From positions 124,001-188,000 of the forward strand of contig NZ_JAGTAS010000054.1 of NCBI RefSeq assembly GCF_025685425.1: a stretch of 64,000 nt of DNA, written 5' to 3'. A program made the translations under genes and the position numbers. How positions within the stretch are numbered: position 1 is the first letter of the stretch; every line of letters starts with the position of its first letter. The stretch is from Terriglobus albidus (GTDB taxonomy: Bacteria; Acidobacteriota; Terriglobia; Terriglobales; Acidobacteriaceae). Below, piece by piece: positions 46,019-53,736 of this stretch. The notes beneath the pieces are model-generated. The model ran no database searches, was not told the DNA's origin, and saw only the letters and a list, made by a program, of their open reading frames with translations.

Positions 46019-46989
46019 AACTCCAAGAGGGAATCAAAACCTATATCGAAGCCAGGCAAGCCGAAGGTACGCCCTGGGAGAAAGGCGCGCAGAGCCTGCG
46101 TTCCCTCTACCGTCACATTGGTGATGTGCCCTTGGCTCGAATCTGTGTCAACGATGTTGCTCCCTTTCTCGATGGCCCTATGACCGCCGCAGCTACCTGG
46201 TACAACAAGTATTGCGTACTGCGCCAGTTCTTCTGTTACTGGAAAGTACGCAATGAGATTTATGGGTTGCCGCTGCCTCCATCAAGGCGTTTTCCAGTAC
46301 AGACGTTTGTCCCCCATGTCTTCTCGCGGACTGAACTACACCGACTGTTGATAGCGGCGGGATTCACTCAACGAGGAATGAACTCCGCAATCGGCGCTCA
46401 CACCTTTCGCACCTTGCTTCTGTTTCTCTATGGAACCGGCGCGGGGCTCAGCGAAGCGGTTCAACTGGAACGCCGTGATGTGGACTTTCGCAGGAGGCGA
46501 GTCACCCTCCGCAGTAGCTTATGCCGTCGCGTGCGAGAGATTCCGATCGGTCCCGATCTCTATGACATTCTGCTGAGATACCGTCGAACGCATCACCTAA
46601 AGAATGCGATGAGAGCCCCGCAATTCTTTTTGACTAAAGATGGATCCCAGATTAAAGCGGGCACGGCGAACAAGACTTTCCGAAGGGTGCGCAAGAAGGC
46701 CGGCATTGCTCGTTGCGATGGAGCACAATACCAGCCACGAATACAGGACCTGCGATACACATTTGCTGTCCATAGGTTGACAGCATGGTTTAGACACGGA
46801 GCGGACATGGGGCGAATGATCCCTGCGCTTTCCGCTTACCTAGGGCAAAGCGACCTGAGCGTGGCGGAACGTTATCTACGTTTGACCCCAGAACGGTTTC
46901 GGGCTCAACTCAACAAGCTCAGTCCCAAACAAGGCAAGAGGAGATGGCGGGACGACGCCGCATTGATGAAGTTTCTTGACAGCCTGTGA
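46015..46989 (+). CDS. Degenerate tyrosine-recombinase-like protein B2
   Basis: The protein has 324 residues from the ATG at 46015 that overlaps the A2 stop (ATGA). It is a paralogue of B1 (shared FAVHR..AW...GAD..RM.PALS.Y.G and YLRLTPERFRAQL). The active site is more eroded than in B1: box I YGTGAGLSEAVQL has Gly for Arg, HxLRH reads QDLRY, and the GH box reads YLGQSD. The Tyr in AERYLRL remains. Loss of the same residues in both B copies suggests long-term maintenance of a non-catalytic partner, not decay. Confidence 0.85.
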   Translation: MKLQEGIKTYIEARQAEGTPWEKGAQSLRSLYRHIGDVPLARICVNDVAPFLDGPMTAAATWYNKYCVLRQFFCYWKVRNEIYGLPLPPSRRFPVQTFVPHVFSRTELHRLLIAAGFTQRGMNSAIGAHTFRTLLLFLYGTGAGLSEAVQLERRDVDFRRRRVTLRSSLCRRVREIPIGPDLYDILLRYRRTHHLKNAMRAPQFFLTKDGSQIKAGTANKTFRRVRKKAGIARCDGAQYQPRIQDLRYTFAVHRLTAWFRHGADMGRMIPALSAYLGQSDLSVAERYLRLTPERFRAQLNKLSPKQGKRRWRDDAALMKFLDSL

Positions 46990-47006
46990 TGGGAGAGGAC
47001 AGGTCT

Positions 47007-47468
47007 CTAAAGATTGCGCGCGTCTAGAGTTGGCCCCACATTTTTCTTGATCAGTTCAGGCCCGGCGGACAATTCCTCTAGGCCAGCTCGTCGCAGCGTT
47101 ACTTTAAAGGTAAGAAATACCGATACGATCTCGTCGTGGCGGGGATCGTCGTCGAGCCCATCCCCTAGCCCGGACCAATAGGCCTTGTCGACATCAGAAA
47201 GACATGGCAAGACACACTCCAATATTTCTTCGCTGGAAGGGCCCTCAAACAGTTCGCTCAAATGCTCGCCCGTGATCCCTGAAAGGTCTGTTTCCAATGC
47301 CATGCGAGCGATACGTCGCAGCGTTGGCGGGGACGATGCAATTGCCTGTAGGAGAATTTTCTGCCTCATCGTGAATTCAGCCATCTCCTTCGGTTGAATT
47401 TGGATATCGAAGTCAGCGAAGAAGCGAAACGCTATCGGATCGGGAAAATGTGGTAAGGAAATCTCCAT
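47007..47468 (-). CDS. Hypothetical protein, 153 aa
   Basis: This is an acidic soluble protein of unknown function. The ATG at 47468 has GAGGA about 6 bp upstream. Its central region (LQAIASSPPTLRRIARMALETDLSGITGEHLSELFEG) is helical and Leu-rich. It has no signal or membrane segment and no recognised family. It is convergent with the recombinase cassette (17 bp between stops) and may be element cargo. Confidence 0.65.
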   Translation of the reverse strand: MEISLPHFPDPIAFRFFADFDIQIQPKEMAEFTMRQKILLQAIASSPPTLRRIARMALETDLSGITGEHLSELFEGPSSEEILECVLPCLSDVDKAYWSGLGDGLDDDPRHDEIVSVFLTFKVTLRRAGLEELSAGPELIKKNVGPTLDARNL

Positions 47469-47569
47469 AAGGGGTCCTCAAAGACATCGCTGTATTCAGT
47501 ACCACTCGGTATTAACCCGGTACGCCGTTCACCGGTCATCATCTCTTAACGGAACTTTCAGATGCAGAT

Positions 47570-48781
47570 TTAAGGGTGATTAGGCTGTATCTGCAAGTCG
47601 GCCATCAGCAGGGGTTTGCCGGTAGGCTTGGTACTACCTCCTAGTGGCTCTGCCGTTACAAAAACTTTATTCAGATGGGCCAGGGTCTTCGTGTCGTTGA
47701 AACGCAGCACCCATCTTTTCTTCGTATCCTCCTGATAGAACAGGCCTAGGCTGACATTTTGCTGTTCGTCCACATTTCCCCAAGCCTGGAAAGCGACCGT
47801 TCGTTTGAGCCCTGGCTGTTTGTCCAAGTCGTACCCATAGAAAACTAGGGATTTATCTTTCGTATAGAAGATGCGTCCGAAAGGTCTGGAAGTCTTTCCG
47901 GTCTGCGTGACGTCCAAAATGTCGGCAATGTAAAGGTCCCGCGCGCCAATTAACTCGCGGATATCGCGATCACGCGCCAGCAGCTCTCTATCAAAAGCCA
48001 ACGTCCTCTCCTTCTCTTCCAGCACCCCGGAAAGCTCATTGAGCCGGGCTTCGAGAATGGTGAGCCGTAATTGGTACTGTCTAGACTCGTTCGCGGTTGA
48101 TGTGGTTTTTTCCCGGAGAGACTCTACTTGTTGAAGTGCGGCTGCGAGTTGCCGGTCCATTGCGTCTCTTTCGCCGCTGATTCTCTGTCTTTCCTTTTGC
48201 TCAACCTGCAGATGTTCGCGAATTTTAGTTAGGTGTCTATTCGCCTGATTACCCTCTTTGGTGGCATTGTCCAAGGCGGCACGCAGATCGGTGATCTCTT
48301 TCTGCGCCGTCTGAAGTTGAGGTCTTAGGTCCGGAGGAGTCGGTCTGATCACGGGAGACGCATCCTGCCGCACCGTCGCGACGTTCGTAGGAAACGTCGA
48401 CGGGTGCTTCTCTGCCGCGAAATGAAATCCGAGCCATCCTATGCCCGCGATCCCAGCGGCGATCGCCAAAGACGACACCATCTTGAAGTATCTGGGAGGG
48501 ACTCTCTTTGTTGAAGAAGATTGACACGTATCCAATGCACCCATCAATCGCTTTTCCGCAGCACTGAGCGCCTCAGACCATTCGCTCTCGTCCTCCGCAG
48601 CGGCCGCAGCCATCGCGGGTACAACCTCGTCTGCGATTTGCCGATATTCGGCAAAAAGCTCTTGGCAGGACTCACAATAGGCGAGGTGCACCTGTAATAG
48701 CGCCCACTCTTCCTCGGTAAGTTCACCAGACGGATAGAGGGCACAGAGGCCAACGAACTCGTCATGCCATTGGGTGTTCAT
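47570..48781 (-). CDS. Anti-sigma-type membrane protein with coiled coil
   Basis: The protein has 403 residues. The N-terminus carries a zinc-finger anti-sigma motif (HLAYCESCQELF, H-x3-C-x2-C, near residue 35). One membrane segment (MVSSLAIAAGIAGIGWLGFHFA) is near residue 105-125. A long coiled coil (residues about 155-270) follows, and a C-terminal beta-rich domain (KTSRPFGRIFYTKDKSLVFYGYDL...RWVLRFNDTKTLAHLNKVFVTAEP) resembles an anti-sigma-K-type C-terminal domain. It should hold the sigma factor encoded 21 bp upstream at the membrane and release it on an extracytoplasmic signal. Confidence 0.85.
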   Translation of the reverse strand: MNTQWHDEFVGLCALYPSGELTEEEWALLQVHLAYCESCQELFAEYRQIADEVVPAMAAAAAEDESEWSEALSAAEKRLMGALDTCQSSSTKRVPPRYFKMVSSLAIAAGIAGIGWLGFHFAAEKHPSTFPTNVATVRQDASPVIRPTPPDLRPQLQTAQKEITDLRAALDNATKEGNQANRHLTKIREHLQVEQKERQRISGERDAMDRQLAAALQQVESLREKTTSTANESRQYQLRLTILEARLNELSGVLEEKERTLAFDRELLARDRDIRELIGARDLYIADILDVTQTGKTSRPFGRIFYTKDKSLVFYGYDLDKQPGLKRTVAFQAWGNVDEQQNVSLGLFYQEDTKKRWVLRFNDTKTLAHLNKVFVTAEPLGGSTKPTGKPLLMADLQIQPNHP

Positions 48782-48802
48782 CGGCTCTGCTCTCCGATGT
48801 GG

Positions 48803-49510
48803 CTATTGTCTACCAGTTCTCTCACTTTGCGGCGGCTTCCCTCGAAATATGTGATTGCGCAATCGTTGAATGCCCCGGTAATAGAGACTCCGAACATTGC
48901 CGTAATTTTGGCCAATATTCTCCGCGATCTCTCGGAACGAGTAGCCTTCAAAGAAATGAAGCTCTATCACCCGTACCTGTTCTGCAGTCAATTCGTCACG
49001 CAGTTTAGTCAATAGGGCATGACCGTCAACCGTGTCACCAAGATTGGGGCAAGGGTTCACAAATGTCCTGTCTTCAAGGAGCTCCTGCCGGTCGTAATAA
49101 CACCGCGACTGCAAGTAGCGGCGTCTGTCGATGGCGCGGTGGTATGCCATCTGGATAATCCAGGACGCTGCCGTTCCCTTACTGCAATCGAATCGTGAGG
49201 CCTTCTGAAAAATGTAAATGAATATATCCTGACGCAAATCTTCAGCTTCAGATTCATCCTTTAGAATTCGCCGCGCAACGTTATAGACCGCTCGTCCATG
49301 CCTTCTTAGCAGCAGAGCAAGTGCGGCTCTCGCGCCGTTAGCCATCTGACCAACAAGAGCTTCGTCTGACATTTCGTCGGAGACTGGCGATTCTCTTTCG
49401 CTCGTGAGAGGCACACTTCCTACGGCTGCGCTTTCGTCCGAACGAACGCTCTTTGCCTGAGCGATTCCCACCATCGACCCCGAGAAGTATGCGGCATCTT
49501 TTGGAATCAC
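48803..49510 (-). CDS. ECF RNA polymerase sigma factor
   Basis: The protein has 235 residues. Region 2 (LLRRHGRAVYNVARRILKDESEAEDLRQDIFIYIFQKASRFD, SWIIQMAYHRAIDRRRYL) and region 4 (LTAEQVRVIELHFFEGYSFREIAENIGQNYGNVRSLYYRGIQRLRNHI) are complete. It starts at a GTG with GAGGA upstream; the first 45 residues are poorly conserved and a start nearer region 2 is possible. It forms an operon with the anti-sigma gene. Targets cannot be inferred, though the pair sits inside the mobile region. Confidence 0.88.
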   Translation of the reverse strand: MIPKDAAYFSGSMVGIAQAKSVRSDESAAVGSVPLTSERESPVSDEMSDEALVGQMANGARAALALLLRRHGRAVYNVARRILKDESEAEDLRQDIFIYIFQKASRFDCSKGTAASWIIQMAYHRAIDRRRYLQSRCYYDRQELLEDRTFVNPCPNLGDTVDGHALLTKLRDELTAEQVRVIELHFFEGYSFREIAENIGQNYGNVRSLYYRGIQRLRNHIFRGKPPQSERTGRQ

Positions 49511-49667
49511 AATGTCCTCGTTTCACCAACAACTGCATGGAGTAGGCGATTTGAATCGGTTTCGAGCCATCGTGCTTCCCATCGAAGGAACACGTGATGG
49601 CAATAGGGACCGCACGAGTTATCCGATAGGCTAACTTAGCCTTTAGCATAACCTCAAAACTAGAGAG

Positions 49668-49883
49668 GTGGCAATTGATGTTTCCATCCGACTCGGAAGA
49701 AGAATTCGAGAACTGCGGGATAAGCGCGGCTGGAGTCAGGCGTACCTATCGGAGCTTTCTGGGATTGGCAAAATCTACATAAGTCAGCTAGAAAACGGCC
49801 ACAAAACACCCTCAATCCGAACAGTAGAGACGCTCGCGATCAGTTTCGAAATGACGATATCGGACTTCACCAAAGGCGTGTGA
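49668..49883 (+). CDS. Small Xre-family DNA-binding protein
   Basis: The protein has 71 residues, a single Cro/C1 helix-turn-helix (LGRRIRELRDKRGWSQAYLSELSGIGKIYISQLENGHKTPSIRTVETLAISF). The start is a GTG at 49668 without a clear ribosome site. Small Xre proteins of this kind commonly control mobile-element functions. It points toward the relaxase gene and away from the sigma gene, so it may repress transfer. Confidence 0.8.
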   Translation: MAIDVSIRLGRRIRELRDKRGWSQAYLSELSGIGKIYISQLENGHKTPSIRTVETLAISFEMTISDFTKGV

Positions 49884-49949
49884 GTAGGAGCCTCCCGCAT
49901 GAGGCATGCCCAAGATGATCCCAGTGTCTTCGCATAAATCGTCATGCGG

Positions 49950-52691
49950 CTACATTGAAATGCCGTGGCCGTATTCCTTTTGCTGCCTAGCCTCCGGCTG
50001 CGCCGCCAAGCCATTTTCCAAGTTGACTTTAGGCGTATGGGCGCTCTGGTGTGAAACTTCGTGGCCGAGCGCGGCGGGTAGTTTTTCGCGGTCGTTGGTA
50101 AATATTTGCGCGTCGTGCGCTCCTCGTGAAACGGCCACATAGGCCATGCGGTTATTAAGCAGGTCTTTGGCTCCGAGCTCGGTATCAACGTGGACTAGCA
50201 CTCGCTCTGCGGTCTGTCCCTGGCTGGAGTGGCTGGTGACCGCATAACCATGATCTAGATGTGGATTGCGTACCGGGTCGATCTCCATGGAGCGACCACC
50301 GTCCATCCGTAAGCTCATCCGGCCTTCGTTGATCCGCTCTACTGTGCCCATTTCGCGGTTGGCGATCTTTAGATCGTTGTCAGGCGCAGTGAACTGGATG
50401 CGATCCCCTACGGAGAACGCCCGCTCCTCCTCGCGGTAGACCGACACACCCTGCTGGCGGCGCGGATCATAGCTCTGATTCCGGCCATCGAATAACGAAA
50501 CCGTGATCCGGTTGCGCGCAGCATCGATGCAGATCACGCGAGCGTATTCGCCTTTCCGGATTCCGGTTTCCTTCGAGCCTCGGCTGTAACGCAAAACATC
50601 GCCGACCTCATACTTTTCTGCCCAGGTGCGGGCGGCTCCGGTAAGGTCCTGGCGCGGCACCAGCGTCCGCATCCGGTGTTCTTCTAGGTTCACAATGCCA
50701 CGCTGTTGCAGCTCGGCATGGATACGGCCATTGATCTCCGTGCGGGAGCGGTTGTCAGGCGAGACCACCAACGTGCTCTCGGAAGTCTTTGCATACTCCT
50801 TCGCGATGGCGCCGATCCGCTCCTCGCGGCCTTTGAACTCATGCACGCGGCCCTGCTCGTCTAGCTTCTTGACCGCAGCGCCAACCTCTCCACGCGCGAG
50901 TTGCTCAACCACATGGCGCAGTTCCGGATCTTTCTGGCGCACAATCTGATCGAGCGAGATAGTCTTCATCCCCGCCTGCTGCAACTGCGCAAACGGCCTT
51001 CCGGCCTGTACCGCTTCATGCTGCCTGCGATCGCCCACCAGCAGAACCCGGTCGTTGGGATGCAGGCGAGTTAGGAACTCGTGCATCTGCTTGGTGGAAG
51101 CCAGGGAAGATTCGTCTAGCACGTACAGACGTCTCTCGCCGGTGTCAGGCTTCTGCCCACGCGCCAAATGCATTTGCAAGGTGGAAGTCTCAATTCCGGC
51201 TTCGCCCAGCTTCTGCGCTGATCGAGACGTAGGCGCGAAACCCTCCAAGGTATAGCCCTCACGTTCTGCGCCTTCGCGCACAACCGCGAGCGTCGTGGTC
51301 TTACCCGCGCCGGCAACGCCGTCCATGCCTACGATCTTCTCCCGCGCCGCAAAGATCTCCTCCACGGCCTGACGCTGGGAAGTATTCAGTTCGGGATGGC
51401 AGTCAATCGTATCGAACCGCTCGCGGCCCTCCAGCAGCATAGGACGGTTCTGTTCATTGCTCCGATGAAGGATGCTGACGATCTCTTTTTCCGTGCGGAT
51501 CATCTCAGCGGTGGTGATCTCCGGGCCACGCACGGATTCCGGGGCCTGTCGAAACTCGCCGGACTCGAACCTCCGCTCGATCTCTCGCCGCACTTGGCTG
51601 TACGTTACTTCACCCATGCCACGCTGTAGGGCGGTTTCATAGAGAGCGCGCCGGTCCTGAACAGCAGACTTCTCGAACAGGTGATCGCGGGCGTACGTCA
51701 CTGCCCGCTGAGCTGCGTTCTCCGGCTCATAACTTTGGCGCTGCTCATGTGCCTTAGCCTGAGCAATAACACGATCCGCCTGATCACCATACTGCGCAGC
51801 CAGTTCACGATGCTGTCGCAGTACCTCGTCAGGCGACAGCAGTTCCTTGCTGTCACGCGTGTGATGTGCCGCCACCTGTGCGGCTCCTGCTCCATCGAGT
51901 CCCTGCTCGCGGAGATGATCCTTGATTTGTTCGCGGCGCGGGCTTGAGGCTTCGAGATACTCCTTCGTATAGCCTTTGATCTCCGGCTGCCCGTACTTAC
52001 CTGGTTCAATCTCGTAGCCCAGCCTCTGCAACCGAGACGCCAGTTCCGCTCGGTAGATCGATGTGGCGTAGTGTTGCGAGGCGTACAGCTCGTGGGATTG
52101 AACGGAGCGTGTCTGTCCATTGTCGCGCTCGGTGACATTGAAGATGACCGCGTGGGTGTGGAGTTGCGGTGCGGCGTAGCCGTCCACGGGCCGGGCGGTA
52201 TCGTGTTCGAAGGTCGCGGCAACAAACCTGCCCGTCGTCTCCGGTGCATGGACGTTCCCAATCCGCGCCTGGGTGTACCGCTCCAGTTCCTCCAGAGCTA
52301 CGCGCACACTCTCGCGGTGCGCAACCCGAACACGATTATCCCCACCCACAAGCGCAGTCAAAGAAACTGACTTCGGAGCAGAGAAAGTTGCATCCCATCC
52401 AGCACGGTGCTCGACGCTCGTGACTTCTTTACCGTTCTTGCCCTCGTAAGTCCGGGACACTTGATGGCGCACAAGTTGCGCCTCGGTGAACGGATGTTGG
52501 CCTTCGGTCAACCTCGCGAAGTGCTCAGAACCGACCTCACCTTGCAGTCCCCACTGATTGGCAAGCTTACCCAACCACTCGCTGTGCCCCTGCTGGTCCC
52601 GGCTCCAGTAGTTCTGCCGCTCGGACGCAAACTCTCGCTCATGGTACGTGCGTACCTGTCCGGCTGACAGCGGCTTGGAGAGCGTCAGCAT
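49950..52691 (-). CDS. MobF-family conjugative relaxase (TrwC/TraI-like)
   Basis: The protein has 913 residues. The relaxase domain spans about residues 1-300, with N-terminal tyrosines Y16 and Y28 in the spacing used by TrwC. It has WDATFSAPKSVSL and the histidine triad region APQLHTHAVIFN. A SF1 helicase domain has Walker A GVAGAGKTTT near residue 458, VLDESSLAS, and a late motif YAVTSHSSQGQTAERV. It nicks oriT, stays bound to the strand and unwinds it during transfer. It is shorter than plasmid TraI but has both activities. It lies downstream of the coupling-protein operon. Confidence 0.92.
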   Translation of the reverse strand: MLTLSKPLSAGQVRTYHEREFASERQNYWSRDQQGHSEWLGKLANQWGLQGEVGSEHFARLTEGQHPFTEAQLVRHQVSRTYEGKNGKEVTSVEHRAGWDATFSAPKSVSLTALVGGDNRVRVAHRESVRVALEELERYTQARIGNVHAPETTGRFVAATFEHDTARPVDGYAAPQLHTHAVIFNVTERDNGQTRSVQSHELYASQHYATSIYRAELASRLQRLGYEIEPGKYGQPEIKGYTKEYLEASSPRREQIKDHLREQGLDGAGAAQVAAHHTRDSKELLSPDEVLRQHRELAAQYGDQADRVIAQAKAHEQRQSYEPENAAQRAVTYARDHLFEKSAVQDRRALYETALQRGMGEVTYSQVRREIERRFESGEFRQAPESVRGPEITTAEMIRTEKEIVSILHRSNEQNRPMLLEGRERFDTIDCHPELNTSQRQAVEEIFAAREKIVGMDGVAGAGKTTTLAVVREGAEREGYTLEGFAPTSRSAQKLGEAGIETSTLQMHLARGQKPDTGERRLYVLDESSLASTKQMHEFLTRLHPNDRVLLVGDRRQHEAVQAGRPFAQLQQAGMKTISLDQIVRQKDPELRHVVEQLARGEVGAAVKKLDEQGRVHEFKGREERIGAIAKEYAKTSESTLVVSPDNRSRTEINGRIHAELQQRGIVNLEEHRMRTLVPRQDLTGAARTWAEKYEVGDVLRYSRGSKETGIRKGEYARVICIDAARNRITVSLFDGRNQSYDPRRQQGVSVYREEERAFSVGDRIQFTAPDNDLKIANREMGTVERINEGRMSLRMDGGRSMEIDPVRNPHLDHGYAVTSHSSQGQTAERVLVHVDTELGAKDLLNNRMAYVAVSRGAHDAQIFTNDREKLPAALGHEVSHQSAHTPKVNLENGLAAQPEARQQKEYGHGISM

Positions 52692-52983
52692 AGTGAGAAA
52701 GCCTCGCCCGAATCACGTTTCTACGTCCCAACAAGAAGCTAGCTGGACAAGTATCGACGAAGCGAGGGCCTTTTTCGAACAAGAATGCGGAAACCAGGCC
52801 AATCGCTCGTTGCTACGTTGCGAGGCCGGTTTGCGTCCCAGTTCTGAAACTCTTCACGTTGAGGCGATTGAAGGCTTTCTGCCACATCGCAGATTTCGAC
52901 ATGCCAGCGCATCATATTGTTGGCCCATGCGAGCCGTGCTAAGTTTTGTCTGCGGGGATTGCGCGCCTTCATTAACGTAGCTC

Positions 52984-53409
52984 CTACTTCAGAGATTTCG
53001 AGGGGGGGAAATTTTGGACATCAGGCACTATCGCTGCCCGTCCAGAGAAGGCAATAGGCACCTCAAGGATTAAATGAGGTGCTTGGGTGTATGCCTTTTC
53101 CATAAGGAAGTCGAGAGCTTTCGAGACTTCAGTATCTGAAGCCTCGATCGAAAGCTCGTGAACGCTCCAGGCCTCCAACAGGCGTTTGGTTTCGAGTGGC
53201 GCTAAGGCGACCTCAACCGCACCTGCTTGTTCAGAGAAGAGCAATGCCGTTGCCGCCCCGAATCTGGGCAGCCGGGATTTTCCCGAAGGTCCGGCTGGAG
53301 GAAGCTCGTTATCCTCCGAGCCCGGTACTACCGCTTGATCCCTCGGTAGGAGAGTCCCACGGTTTGCGACGCGCATCAACTCCGGAAAAGGGCACATCCC
53401 ATTGTCCAT
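52984..53409 (-). CDS. Hypothetical protein, 141 aa, in the mobilisation operon
   Basis: This is a soluble protein of unknown family. The C-terminal half (LETKRLLEAWSVHELSIEASDTEVSKALDFLMEKAYTQAPHLILEVPIAF) looks like a folded alpha/beta domain and the N-terminal part is Pro-rich. The ATG at 53409 makes it overlap the preceding gene by 101 bp, so the true start may be further in. It lies between the coupling protein and the relaxase on the same strand. The 292 bp between it and the relaxase start show no gene. Confidence 0.5.
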   Translation of the reverse strand: MDNGMCPFPELMRVANRGTLLPRDQAVVPGSEDNELPPAGPSGKSRLPRFGAATALLFSEQAGAVEVALAPLETKRLLEAWSVHELSIEASDTEVSKALDFLMEKAYTQAPHLILEVPIAFSGRAAIVPDVQNFPPSKSLK

Positions 53410-53650
53410 CCAGATTTAGGAGTTCTACACCATACTTATCGATCTCATAAGCACATGCTTCCTCCTCGGTTTCCATTTCCAGACCTCGGAACCGCTCTGC
53501 AAGCTGAGCGATCATCAAGGAAAGCTCCGATGGGTCCAGTGACTCCCGGAAGGAATGTACCATTTGCAAGACCGAAGCAGCTGCTTGAGACGCATTGCGC
53601 TCTTTTTGCTGCAAAATGCTCCGAAGTTCTTCTTTGCGTTCTTCTGTCAT
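53309..53650 (-). CDS. Hypothetical protein, 113 aa, in the mobilisation operon
   Basis: A small acidic helical protein (TEERKEELRSILQQKERNA, DPSELSLMIAQLAERFRGLEME). The start at 53650 has GAAGGTG a few bases upstream. Its C-terminus is a Gly/Ser-rich tail. It begins 86 bp after the coupling-protein stop. No family recognised. Retained position in a transfer operon suggests an accessory role, unproven. Confidence 0.6.
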   Translation of the reverse strand: MTEERKEELRSILQQKERNASQAAASVLQMVHSFRESLDPSELSLMIAQLAERFRGLEMETEEEACAYEIDKYGVELLNLDGQWDVPFSGVDARRKPWDSPTEGSSGSTGLGG

Positions 53651-53736
53651 AAGCACCTTCAAGATAGTTGATGAGCCCGCTAATAACTTCTGATCGTTGC
53701 ATAAATGCCTCTGCAAAAAACAAGTCCGCACTTAAT

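Noticed and set aside
42452-46989. Integron integrase cluster
   Set aside because: No attC-like cassette array and no integron-specific insertion in the recombinases.
52648-52980. 110-codon plus-strand frame upstream of the relaxase
   Set aside because: It overlaps the relaxase start and has poor composition and no ribosome site.
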